From: Setophaga petechia
Taxonomy: Eukaryota; Chordata; Aves; Passeriformes; Parulidae
Assembly: GCA_024362935.1 (NCBI GenBank)
Contig: JANCRA010000019.1
Location: 16,295,134-16,359,133, forward strand
Length of the DNA: 64,000 nt
Direction: 5' to 3'
Part shown: positions 48,697 through 60,823 of the stretch, one piece after another
Layout: each line of letters starts with the position of its first letter
Numbering within the stretch: the stretch's first letter is position 1
Notes under the pieces: generated by a model
Seen by the model: only the letters and a program-made list of their open reading frames with translations
What the model was told of the DNA's origin: nothing
Database searches by the model: none
Made by a program: the position numbers and the translations under genes

Positions 48697-51600
48697 CCTT
48701 TGGTAAATAAGCTGTTTTGCTGAGTCTTGAGGTTGAAATGTTCAACAGTTCAATGAATATATAATCAGAAAAGTTGATAAAGATGAGGTGTTTGCTAGGA
48801 GTGGTATAGGTTTCATTAGGGGTGCAATCCTGGAACTGTGGCAGATAACACCAAATGAAATTGTAGTCTTTCCGTTTTTTTGCTGTACCAGATACATTCT
48901 GTAAGCTGACCATTTCATATCCATCCTGCAATGACTCCAAGCAGAACGGATCCTGGGTGGATCTAATATTTGCTATATATATTGATTAATTCTTATGCCA
49001 AAGAAAAAGTGGAAATTCTTAATAAACTGTCTCTCTCTCAGAAAAGTATCTATATTACCTTGAAGGCCAGTGGAGAATGGGAATACTGAAATCACACAGA
49101 CTCAATTGTTATCTTAAGGTCTTCAGAGTATCTTGCCTCTCACCATTGTCTGTATTTATTTTAGGGGATAGGTAGAGTGACTTGGATTCATTTCCTTGGA
49201 GACTGATGCTAAATGAGAATGGCTGGGTCCAACTGAGTATCTTCCTAAAACACTATTTTAGACCTGTTGAATCATGTCTGTACAATAAATAAGGTAGGCT
49301 TGTACCAAAGAAATTTATTAATTCTACTATAATTTCTTTTGTTTCTGTCACTATGTCCAAAAAGGTAACAGAATGGAATTCAGGAAAATATTGGAGAGGT
49401 AGGGCCATGGCAACCTCTCCTCCAGAAGGGAAGCCTCACTTGCAGTGTACATGGAGACATAAAGTTACTTCCTTTCCAAAAAAATTTTAAACATATGTTA
49501 AAATAAACTGATAAGATTAACCAGACATATCTGAAAAAGGAGGGTTTTGAGATTGGAGGAAGGACGGGAAGGAAAAAAACTGCTGCATATCTGCGAAGGT
49601 TCTTCCCTGTAACAAGGTAGTTTCCCAGTTGGGGTTTTGGAGTGCAAAGAACAAGAAAGCAGGACAGACCAGTCTCACATACCAGCTGCTTTGAACTCTG
49701 GCTAGCACATAAGTTATGAAAATTCTCACTTACTCTTGTTTCTCATTCCTTTTCTTTCTTAGTGTTGATAGCACTTCACCTATGACCTTACAACACTGTA
49801 GGTATGGGTATATATGGTATAGTTTATCTTTATCACTTCATTCTTAGTTCCATTTTGCAGGAAAATGCATTGATAGAAGTCTTTTTCTTCAGTTCTGTTA
49901 TTTTGCTGCCAAAGATAGAAAATTACTATCTAAATTAAAGCACTATTGCATATGTCTCATTCTCACATCTTAAAAAGCAAGAGTGTAGAATATGCATGAT
50001 GTGGATATTCTTAGTAACCTTGGTAATGATTTATGTTAAGAGAAACTCTCTTTTCTTCTGGCTGCCTCCAGCCTTCTGACAGGCCTACCTTCTTGCTGTT
50101 GAATGTACAATTTTTCTGTCGATGGCTTAGCTTGAATAGCATTTATTTAAGAGGACACAATGCTGAGCATGAGTTCCTAGCAAGGTCCAACACCAAGGAC
50201 TAGATACATCTATACCATAAACCTTAAAGTTTATAGCATATGTAAAATATTTTACCAACAATATTCAACCTTATTTAGAATATTATTATCATTCCCACTA
50301 TTACTGTCACTACTATTTTAGAGATAGAAGTAAAAGATTAGTACTTTAGCCAAACCCACGAAGCAACAAGTTTTAGAATAAGTCTCAGAATTAAAGATTC
50401 TTCTATCCCAGGTTACTGCTTTTTCCACACCTTGTCCAACTGACTGAAATATTTAAACTGCTTCAGAGGTCATTAATTAATGACCCTGGTCTAAAATTTT
50501 ATACTTATTGACAGTCATTTGTTCTTAGGCTTTTTCACATAATCATGCTGAAATATTGAGGTCCATAGCAATTTTTTTCTAGCAGTTTTATTCTAAAGGT
50601 TTTTTTACTTTTTCTGAGAAGACTGGTCAGAATTTGGGGTGTTTTTATAATATATTCCAGTGCCTTAGAAGATCAAACAAGTGATGCTTCCCTTTACATC
50701 AAGACGCAGGTTCAAATCGCTAAGACTGAAAGCAGAGTTCACTGATACAAAACCATGGAGTCCTTGACCTTGCACACATCTGGCACAATCCTATCACCAA
50801 ACCTTTGAGGGGCTCTCTTCAAAGTTAAGAAGAAAATAAAGAGAAAGAAAACCCCAGTTATGTGAGCTCATCATAGTTGCATCCTCCTAACTGCCCAACC
50901 TATGTCACATAGTGCCTTGAGGGAGATTTTAAAAATAGTGTAGTTTGATTGTTATTTCAGATGCTTTACTGCCATGCTGGCAAGGCATTTCCAAGTATTC
51001 AGATAGCTATTCAGCCTGGTGGAAGACAGGAGAAAACTTCACCACATGGACAACAGGTACCTAAGCCAACAAACCTTTTCCCTACTTGGAAAGGGCTGTA
51101 TCGGTGAGGCTAAATACTCAGTCAAAGCCAGTGTGAATGTATGGAGGATGGCACAACTTCTAAGAAGTAGAGGGGAGCAGATGGAAATCCTTTTTAAATT
51201 TTACAGCAGGAACTGTGAAATGATCTGTTTTAACTGAGGGATCCTCATGTCCTCTTCCACCTTTACTTGTCCCCCTTAACTAAAAGCAGGGAAGCCATTA
51301 CAGAAAATTTGCTGTTCAAAGACCAGGATGAGCTCAAGTTCTAAAGTTTTCTACATGGGAGATGAGCAAGTATGGCAAATCAGTCCTGGAATAAACTGAT
51401 AGATAATCAAATTTCACTAAGGCAGGATGTGAGACAGATCACTGTCATGCTCTTTAAAGGCAAAGCAATGTCTGGAAAAACTGCAGAGGAGCAATGTTTT
51501 CAATTGAGACAACACTAAGAAAAATTAAAAATGCAGACAATAGATAAGAAGGATAGCCTTTTGTGTGGAGACACAGTCAGAGATTAGAGATGAAAACACT

Positions 51601-53994
51601 ATTACACTGCTGGTCTAAGACAGCAACAGGAAGCTATGTGTTTCTTTTAGCTTGTATTGCTATAAAAGCTGCGAACTGAAAAAATTCTATGAGATATTAA
51701 ATTATTGCCAAGGCCAAAAAAGAGACCTTTTTTTTTTTAACTGTCAAAACCTGAAGGTATCTGTATTTCTTGTTATCAGGGGTTAATAACATAATTTTAT
51801 TTAAATGGCTTAGATGTTTAGTGACTGTACCAACTCAACCTGCTTCTCTTTGTAGTGTTTCTCTGCTTCTCACACTATACAACTGAGACAGGAAAAAAAT
51901 CCCATAGAAGGTGAACGCTTTGAAATATCAATCATTTTGAACCCTTAATGCTTTCTTCACCCAACTGTCAGGAATATAAAACCATAACTGGATGCAAAAT
52001 GGCTATTTTACTTTCCTCAAAAATATTGAAATTGTGCACTGTAAACTAAACAAATAACTTCACAGAGTCCTTCTGCTTGTGTGATTCTGAGGCTCTCTAT
52101 GACTTGTTCTGGTGCCTTTTCTGTATGTGATCTGCTCCTACTAAGTGAACAGCTAAAGGAGGCACCCCTGTTCCTTCCAGCTAAGTCTGTCATTAGGATT
52201 TTGTGGTGATAAATTTAAGACATCCCAAGCTTTAATCAACATTCCATTTTTAATCCCTTCAACTAAATACCCCAAGCGTTAAACACCATTTCAAATAGTC
52301 ATGTGCTAGCTACTAAACTGTTCTTGAAAGCTGAATTACAGTATTTGCTTTTGCAAATGCAACCAAATTAAATTTTATGGTGACAATAGCTAACATTTTA
52401 TCTTTTTTAAAGCCTGTTCACAGTAGTCATTCCTATCAAAAGTTTTGCCTCTAAAAAGTGAAAATGCTTGCAAAAGATTTCAAAGCACAATCCTAACAAC
52501 ACACTCAACAAAATACTGCTTATGCATTTTAAAATTTTTTATCCAGATGAGGTATTTTTCTCATTCCTCATCTTATTTTTTTCTTTAAGCTGGAAAATGC
52601 AGGCATATGTTTTAAAGTATTTTTTTCCTAGGAACTATTTTGAGGTTTAAATATAAATTGTTTCCTTTACAGCCATTGTACATTAAAGTAAATTCTACTG
52701 CATTTGAAAACGTCAGCTTTATTTTGTACTGGTATTCAGAATCCTCTCTTTTTCACCAATATTGTATAAAGTTCCTCTGGGAAGATAATGTGTATGATTG
52801 CAGCTCTGCCTTGTTAAAATCCATGGCTTTTTATGCAGTCATGTTTTCATCCATGAATTATGCATGAAAAAGTATCTCATTACATTTCACTTTCTTTACA
52901 GCAGCATCCCCCCTTCTCGACATGCTCAGATTCCCATCAACCGAGCTCTACTCACCCTGCAGCTTGACTCCATCTTGATGCCTTCATAGCATTTTAGACA
53001 AAATGGGTGTGTTTAACTTGTCACCTCAAGCTTGGTATAAATTATTCACCAGAGCTTTGCACAGATTTGTGAGATAACCAGTCTGAACTCAGGAAAACTT
53101 CACAGGTTTGACTGTGTATGTTGTGTTTGACAGGGACATTAATGGCAATTTCCCCTTATACTAGTTACAAACAGAGGGGTGGGGTTTTTTGTTGGTTTTG
53201 TGTTTTGTTTTTTTTTAAAGGATCCCAATGCCAGCATTCAGTTTTATTGAAATTTAGTTTCTAAGGCTTGAACTACATACTATTATTTTTAGCATATCTC
53301 ACAAATGCCACTAAAAATGCACTGTTCTGTATGATTCCAAGGTGAAACAAGCAGAAAATGTTCTTTAAAATGTTCTGCTTGATGTTAAAGGTGACTGGAA
53401 AACCCTTCAAGAGAAAATGCATATTTAAAACACAGAATTTGACAACAGGGGCCCTTATCCTACATTTTGAACCAAGAAGATTGTTCTGTATTTTAAGCAA
53501 CTCATGTTAGGAGAAGAGGATACCTGAACTGTGAAATTTGCAAAACCAGGGCCTTATGTTTTTGGCATGTGAGTCATACCCATGTCAGAAGAAAATAGCC
53601 GTTGTCGACTTCCATATGTAGCCGTGAAACCCCCTCAGATTATTTTTATAAGTTTCAGCCAAGAAATGGGGGTAAAGGCTCAAAGCAAAAGCTGTAGATA
53701 CTCCTCCCATCCTTCTCCCCAGACATTACTTGGTCCCCAGGGAAGGCAGCATGCTGAGGTCATTGTCTAACACTTTGTGAAACAGTGAGGAGTTAAATAC
53801 AAATAAAGCTGAAAGCAAGGGAGGGACAAGTCACTTAGATACAAAGACATTTAGAATAAAACTCGCAGTTTCGTTAGGTCTCAAGTATTCTAGAACATTC
53901 CATAAGACACACTCAAATCAGTAGCATGTTCTGTAACCTTTACAATGGAGGTTCATGCTTTAATAGAGTACAAAAGAAATGCACATTTTGTCAG

Positions 53995-54500
53995 CAAGGT
54001 TTCAGATGGGCCTGCTGTCAGGGGGACAGCACAGCAGCGTCTGTGCCACATCCTGGTCAGGTGGGGCTGCAATGGAGTTGTTTTAGGAGGGGGTCAGGAG
54101 TCAACAACTTTGCACAGCACCAGTGGGACCAAACTGCCAGACAGTCACAGCTCCTGTGCCTGCACCCTGAGGCTGTCTGGCTGTGAGGGCTGCAACCAGT
54201 GCCTTTGGGGAGCAGCCCAGGCATGGTGCATGTCCCAGGCAGAGCAGGACATGAGTAGGTGGGGAATACTGTAGCTGCCCTTGAGGCAAGCAAGGACCAT
54301 CTCCCATTGGTGGACCTCCTACCCATTCCCGTCCCCATTGCTCCCAGCAGCTTACAGTGTGTTTCCCAGCTCAGGTAAGGGCATGGGGTGTGTTGGTGCC
54401 CACTCCCCTTCCAGTGCTGCCCAACAGAGCTGACCACAGTGCCTGTACACTTGCATTGCACCCTGCAGCACTGTACCCTCACCTGGCTACCCACCACTGC
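53995..54500. other. GC-rich, CpG-poor block of unknown origin
   Basis: Markedly richer in G and C than its flanks, with very few CpG. A minus-strand frame of 146 codons (54057-54497) and plus-strand frames of 86 and 109 codons overlap. Their products are rich in C, G, H and W, without a recognised domain. It may be an unidentified repeat. No terminal repeats or target duplications found. Confidence 0.35.
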
Positions 54501-55934
54501 TCTCCTAGGAAAAGGTCAGTCTTAAGTTTTTAACAAGGAATTTGACTCTAAGCAAGAAACATTTAGCCTTTAACAACCAAAGCAGAAGCTAAAAGGGTCA
54601 AAATTAAAAATAAAAATATCATCACTCGTGTACTAAACCAAATTAGAACTACTGAAGTATTTCTGGGTATATACCCTCCAAGATATCTTTTTCTTCTAAT
54701 TATTTTAATGATTATTATTTATTCTCCTGTTTATTTGCTTCATTTTGAGACAAATGGAATATTTTTGTGTTTACAAATAAGCTGGATCAACACATAAGGA
54801 AGCAGTTATGAATAACCTTAGTTTTATTTCCGGTTCAGGTCCACTCACTTTCCCCTATGGTTTGTGTCACTTGTGAGCTGTAATATTATTGGCAACTTGA
54901 AGAGACATAAGAAACATTTTCTGGGGGGAGAGAAACATGACACCAAACCAAAACACCACAAACAGACCCATACACATAAGACCTCAACTATTCAAAGACA
55001 GAAATAGAAACGAAGGTCATGATATTTCATGTATGAACCTGATGTATTTCAGCTGGCTAAGGCTTATGACAAAGACAAATATGGAGTGTACTAGGCCCTA
55101 TACCTAAAGAGATAACAGTGACTTCCATTTCTTTCATGGCATGATTTTTTTAATTTGATACAGCCTCATATTGTCTTTTAAGATATACACAGAGACCTTT
55201 GACCTTATATTTAATACATTTTGTACCAGCAAGGTTGAAATAATTGGGGATTCATCAGAAGCAGGGCAAAATTAACTATTTCCCCCTACCAGTTTCTAAA
55301 AAATGTTCAACTTATCAGGGATTTAGCCACTTTACATGCATCCCCATAACATCCTATATTATATATTAAATGCTTTGAACCTACTACTAGATACAAGGGA
55401 TGAGGAAAGTTTTTGAGTTGACTATTCCAGAAAAATTGTTTTAATTACAGATGAATTTTAAGTACAAACCCCAAATATTTCAAATATATTTAATAAGTCA
55501 GACTGTTCGAAGGTCTTTCAAAAGTAAGAAATATGACTGAATAAAAATTATTTTAATTATAGGGAAAAATGTCATTTTTAGTTTCATAGTCCTCATTAAA
55601 TGGTATGTTCACATCATAATGTCTTGAATTTTTCCTGTGCAACTTCCAATTCAGCTAATTAGTACCACGACCTACTGGAGAGTTATAATTTAGGAAAAGA
55701 AATGAAGAGAGAAGTCAACCTACCTCAAAGAAAAAAAAATTAGTATTCATATGTTACTACAAGACTATAATAATAATCATAATTAATAATGTCTTCCCTA
55801 GAGAGAGAGACTCTGTGATGTAAAATTTCAGGGCTGGAAGAATCAAGTTCAGCACAACAGCCATACTGGCTTCCTTCTCCTCTCTTTCCAACCATACACA
55901 TGCTTCTTCTGGGCCAGTAAACCAGAAACCATTC

Positions 55935-55995
55935 AGGATGTCTGAAGAGTTCAGTTCAATGATCCTTGTGGTTCCCACACAACTCAGGGTGTTGC
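55935..55995 (+). mobile_element. CR1 3'-terminal fragment
   Basis: TTCAATGATCCTTGTGGTTCCCACACAACTCAGGGT-type sequence corresponds to the last ~60 bases of CR1 (usual form: GATGATCCTTGTGGGTCCCTTCCAACTCAG). It is immediately followed by the tail repeat. Upstream sequence to about 55800 is not recognisably CR1, so this is a severely truncated or decayed copy. Confidence 0.65.
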
Positions 55996-56064
55996 ATCCT
56001 ATCCTATCCTATCCTATCCTATCCTATCCTATCCTATCCTATCCTATCCTATCCTGTCCTATCC
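55996..56064. repeat. (ATCCT)n microsatellite at a CR1 3' end
   Basis: About 13-14 ATCCT units with one variant (ATCCTGTCCT). It lies exactly where CR1 elements carry their 3' ATTCTRTG octamers, so it probably arose by mutation and expansion of that tail. Confidence 0.95.
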
Positions 56065-58609
56065 ATGTACCTGACAGTTTTCCCCAGATCAAACTTAGCT
56101 TCTTACAAGCACATCAGACATTGGTTTCAGAAATGTCATTAAAGGAGCAAAACCTAAGTACTCTATAACCATTTTGGGGCTTTGGTTAACACATACTTTG
56201 CCACATGGAAAGCCATGACTGATGGCTAGCTGCTAGAATATGATCTAATTTTTATTCCCCAGACCAGTAACTATCACCCACTGCAAGTGAGATAACAAGA
56301 AAAAGTACAAGGTACAGTGGGTAGGTTATTGAACAGTCAAGTCTCTGGAGAGAGAGGAGAGAGAAAGGCATTTTGAGTTTCTACTAGAAATTTTCATTGT
56401 TTCTCTCAAAGTACTCATGGGAAAAAAATAGCTTTCAGCAGCCACAACTGTGTTACACTTGTTTTGTACAATGTTTGGTATTGTGAAATATAAATTCCAT
56501 TTGAGGTACTTTGAAAATTTCCTGGTACAGACTCATTTTATTCAATTATCTTAATATGTTTGAAATGCTGAAATGAGAACTTACACATGTTGCTTGTGGT
56601 TTAAACAAGACTATAGGAGTTCAGAACAATGTGGTTGATTTTTATAAATCAACTCAAAAATAGCTAAACTTTTCACAACTAATGACTGCAAACAGCTGAA
56701 GTATACACAAAGCACATACATATAAATAGGCAATGAGTAAAAATTGTAAAATACTTTTACAGTACCTATATAGTTGAAATCTTATTTTATAGTATAAAAT
56801 ATGCTTTTCCTATCCCTACACGGCAGCAATAATGTTCTAATTTGGCTTATGATATTAATTTGATTATGAATAACTTGTTTGTATATTCCAGGCAAGTAGC
56901 AATCTGATTTCTATGATTAAGACTAGATGCTTACTCAATTTTTTTAAAGTTTTTCTTAATTTTATATTTCTTGCCACTGTGCAAAAAACCCCAAAACCAG
57001 TCAATAAAGTGTCAATGACATTGAACATTAGATGGCAATTCAGGTAGCAAGAAAAATAATGCTTTTTTGAAACAGATGATGACTCAGAATGTAAAACTGT
57101 GTAAAATAAGTATAAAATAGAAGAAAAATATTCAAAGGCAGCTTAGCATACTTTAATTTCTTAATAAATTTAACATATCTCCTGTTTTTCCACTAGGTCT
57201 TTGGGTCAATAACTTATGTAACTACCACGCTCTGGATTTCCAAAGATCTGCAGCAACCCACAACCTATGAACCAGTACAGAATCCTAAATTATCAGTTTA
57301 GGCTAATGTGGCTACTGTCATAGAGAAAACTTACTTATAAAAGCAAAATTATTGCTGCAGATAACCAAGGACCTCATTAAATAATTTTGGAGAGAGGTAT
57401 GACTTTATCAAGAGCCACACACAGACACTCTAACACTAAAAGTAATTTTTAAAACAAGACTAATGAGACCAAAGAGAAAATTTCCTAGGATTCTAAAACT
57501 CAAAATGTTGGAAGAGAACACTGGCTCAAGAGCATGAAGAACATAAGTGAAAACAAAATAATTCAGATTTAAATGTGTTTATTGTATTGTAAATTACTCT
57601 AATAGGAATGTAAGTCATTCACCACAAACAATATTTTTATTCTACTGAGGTACTCAGTTTTTTTGCACATTTACACTTGTAACAATATGTTTAACAATGC
57701 AGATGTCAATATAAAATGAAGTTAAGTTCATTGAATAAAAAAAAAACTTGTCTGTACATATTGTAACATCTTCCTTTATGCTTCTCTTTTGTAGATCCAT
57801 GTCTTTCCTTTTTGTTGTTGTTTTTCCTTTTTTTCTTTTTTCTTTCTGCTGCTGTTTTGAGTTCTTCTTTCAAGTAAACCTTTTTCAACGAGCAACAGGC
57901 TTAAAAATATTTTTTACTTTGTTGCAGTCTCTTCCATCTTCTTCAATTTTTGAAATTTCTTCTCCATAACATCCCTATTTTTCTCCTTCTTTCATGTATG
58001 CAGTGTTCCTGATACATTTTCACAGAATCGCCTCTCTCTTCCTGATCTGTTTTTGAGCAAAACAGTTTTGAGATATTGAAAGATGTCTTTTAATTCAAAG
58101 AGATGACATCATCATCATCATCCTCTGTCTTTAAAACATCATTTCCTACAGCCAAGATCTGCCCACATGGGATTTTTTTTAAATTCTGGCTATGCAACAC
58201 CATTGTACATTGCAGATGAAATTTACACCTAGACTGTCTTTGAACTTTGTTTTCTGGAATACCAGTGTGTTCAGAATATATTTCAAATCTAGTTTAGAAT
58301 ATATTTTAAAATATCACATTATCAACTATACTATAACTAGAGCATATCATAATTAATTTATCTGCAAGGGTTTCAGGTTAATCTCAGTTCTTAAGACCTG
58401 GCACTCATGACAATGTGGTGGGTTCACATATGATAGGCACCCGCTTTAGTCATAGTTTGCCAGTCCCCAGTGCTTGACTGATTCTATAACAATGCAAAAA
58501 TCCCTTTTGATTTTGTTAAAGTTAGACATTGACACACTGGGAAGTCTTGCCAGGACCCAATCAGAGGCAGTTTGGTTATCATGTCAGGCCTGAGATAATG
58601 AAATTTAGA
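56065..58609. other. Anonymous noncoding DNA
   Basis: No gene or transposon recognised. Contains a T/C-rich stretch at about 57790-57850 and a short (ATC)n run at 58103-58126. Confidence 0.5.
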
Positions 58610-58610
58610 G

Positions 58611-59115
58611 CAACCAGTACTAGTGAGTGACTCCCTTCTGAGGGGAGCAGAGGGCTCCATATATCAACCAGAGCCATCCCACAGGGAGGTCTGCTGCCTG
58701 CTTGGGGCCTGGGTGCAGGATGTTACTGAGAGACCCCCCGGGCTGATTCAGCCCTCTGATTATTACTCACTGCTGATACTCCAGGCTGGCAGTGATGAGA
58801 CTGAAGACGAGTGTCAGGGTAATTAAAAGGTACTTTAGGGCCCTGGGTCAAGTCTTTGACAGGACAGGAGCACAGGTAATGTTTTGTTCAGTCCTCTTAG
58901 TGGTGGAGAAAAATGATGAAAGGAATAGGAGAGCCCACATTATCAACAAGTGGCTCAAAGGTTTGTGTCATCAGCCGAATTTTGGGTTTTTTGATTATGG
59001 GGCAACTTTTATGGCACTTGACCTGCTGGAACTGAATGAGCTGCATCTCTCTGTTAAGGATAGAAGAATTTTAGCTCACGAACTGGTAGAACTCATTAAG
59101 ATGGCTTTAAACTAG
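58611..59115 (+). pseudogene. CR1 ORF1 esterase (SGNH-like) domain remnant
   Basis: Two overlapping frames (58623-58826 and 58792-59115) cover most of the domain. DSLLRGAEGS at the start corresponds to the GDS(L) nucleophile block of SGNH hydrolases; the glycine is serine but the catalytic serine remains. SHREVCCLLGAWVQDVTERP follows, then a single frameshift near 58800. FGFFDYG near 58980 and an LAHELVELIKMALN end at 59115 follow. In CR1 this domain is thought to act on membranes or lipids during retrotransposition. Start and coiled coil are missing through 5' truncation. Confidence 0.88.
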
Positions 59116-59189
59116 GTTTGAAGGGGATGCAGCTGAGCTGTCTGTAAGCAGGACCAAGGGTGTTAACTCCGCATTAGAGGTGAAATAAG

Positions 59190-59895
59190 TGGCTCAGCTG
59201 AGATGTACGTATACCGATTCTTACACCAATGCATGCAGCATTGATAACAAACAAGAAGAACTGGAGCCATGGTGCAACAGTAAAGCTATGATGTAATTAC
59301 CATCACAGAAATGTGGTGGGATGACTCACATAGCTGGAGCACTGCACTGGATGGCTACAAGTTCTTCAGAAGAGACAGGAAAGGAAGAAGAGATGGAGGG
59401 GTGGCCCTTTGTATTAGGGAGACTTCTGATGCCATGGGTATTGAAACTGATGACAATGAAGCTGAATGCCTGTGGGAATTAAGGGGAAGGCAAACAAGGC
59501 CAACATCCTACTGGGAGTCTGTTATCACCCACCCAACCAAGAAGAAGAGGTGGACAACTTATTCTATAATAAGTGGAAAAATGTTTCAGGATCACCAGCC
59601 CTTGTTCTTGTACCTTGTCTCAACTTTAACCTACCAGGCATTTGCTGGGAACTTAATACAGCAGAAAAGAGTCAGTCCAGAAAGTTCTTAGAGTGTGTGG
59701 AGGACAATTTTTGTCACAGCTGGTGAATGAGCCCATCAGGGGAGGGACTATGTTAGACCTGCTGTTTGCAAATAGAAATGGGTTGGTGGGAGATATGGTG
59801 GTTGGAGGCCACTTGGGGCATTGTGATCATGAGATTATAGAGTTCTTGATATTTGGCGAACTCAGGAGGAACATCAATAAGATTTTGCATTGAAC
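59190..59895 (+). pseudogene. CR1 endonuclease remnant
   Basis: Sequence near 59200-59260 matches the YTNACSMGNKQEELE start of the domain. Then come WWDDSHSWSTALDGYKFFRR from 59314, GVCYHPPNQEEEVD near 59510, and a disrupted GDFN site near 59605-59630, which reads VLVPCLNFNLP. At 59720-59870 PIRGGTMLDLLFANRNGLVG and HLGHCDHEIIEF finish the domain. The catalytic aspartate of GDFN is lost, and at least three frame changes occur, so the nuclease is dead. Confidence 0.9.
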
Positions 59896-60189
59896 TTCCA
59901 GAGTGCAGACTTTGGTCTATTTCGGAGACTTATTCAGAGAGTTCCTAGGGAAGTAGTCCTTAAAAACAAAGGTGTTCTGGAAAGGTGGGTGTTCTTCAAA
60001 ACGGAGATCTTGAGGGCACGGGAACAGACTGTCCCTCTGTGCCCAAAGATGAGTCAGCAAGGCAAATGTCCAGCCTGGATGATCATCGAGGTTTCAAAGG
60101 AACTTAGGAATAAAAAAAGGAAGTATTATTTTTGAAAGGATGATCAGGTCTCTCTGGAAGTATTTAAGGGTGTTGCTAGGGCATGTAGG

Positions 60190-60780
60190 AAAAAAATTAG
60201 GGAGGCCAAAGCTCAGTTCAAACTTTCAGACAACAAACTTGGCAACTTTAATAAAGGATAATAAAAAATGCTTTTACAAATATATAAGCAGCAAAAGGAA
60301 GGGTGAGACCAACCTTTGTTCTCTACTGGATGCAGGAGGGAACTTGGTAACTGCAGGTGAGGAGAAGGCTTAACTTCTTAACGCCTTCTTTGACCCAGTC
60401 TTTAGTTGGCAGATGGCTTGTCCCCAGGGCAACTGTTCTCCTGGACTGGTAGATGGTGTTAGGGAGCAGAACGGTCCCCCTGTTATCTCGGAGAAGCCAG
60501 TCAGAGAACTGCTGAGCTTCTTGGATGTTCATAAATCTATGGGACGAGATGGGATCCATCCCAGGGTGATGAGGGAGCTGGCAGATGAGGCTGCGAGACC
60601 ACGGTCCATCATTTACCAGCAGCCCTGGCTTACTGGTGAGGTTCCACATGACTGGAAGGTGGCCAATGTGACCAACATTCACAAAAAGAGTGGGAAGGAG
60701 GATCATGGTAATTATAAACCGGTCAACCCAACCTGACCTCAGTACCTGGTAGAGTAATGGAACAGTTTATATTTAACAGT

Positions 60781-60823
<43 letters not shown>

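Larger units (their letters stand above)
47649..55934. other. Anonymous noncoding DNA
   Basis: About 8.3 kb with no recognisable gene or transposon. It includes an A/AC-rich low-complexity run at 48606-48696 and a GC-rich, CpG-poor block at 53995-54500. Open frames are short or mutually overlapping on opposite strands. Confidence 0.5.

Noticed and set aside
48596..48940. 114-codon minus-strand frame with a hydrophobic C-terminus
   Set aside because: The hydrophobic part is the translation of the A/AC-rich low-complexity tract at 48606-48696, and the rest has no recognised similarity.
50709..50718. GGTTCAAATC, like a tRNA T-loop or polymerase III B box
   Set aside because: No acceptable A box, anticodon arm or acceptor stem pairs with it, so neither a tRNA gene nor a tRNA-derived SINE is supported.
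54057..54497. 146-codon minus-strand frame
   Set aside because: Falls in a GC-rich block with competing plus-strand frames and shows no domain; treated as compositional.
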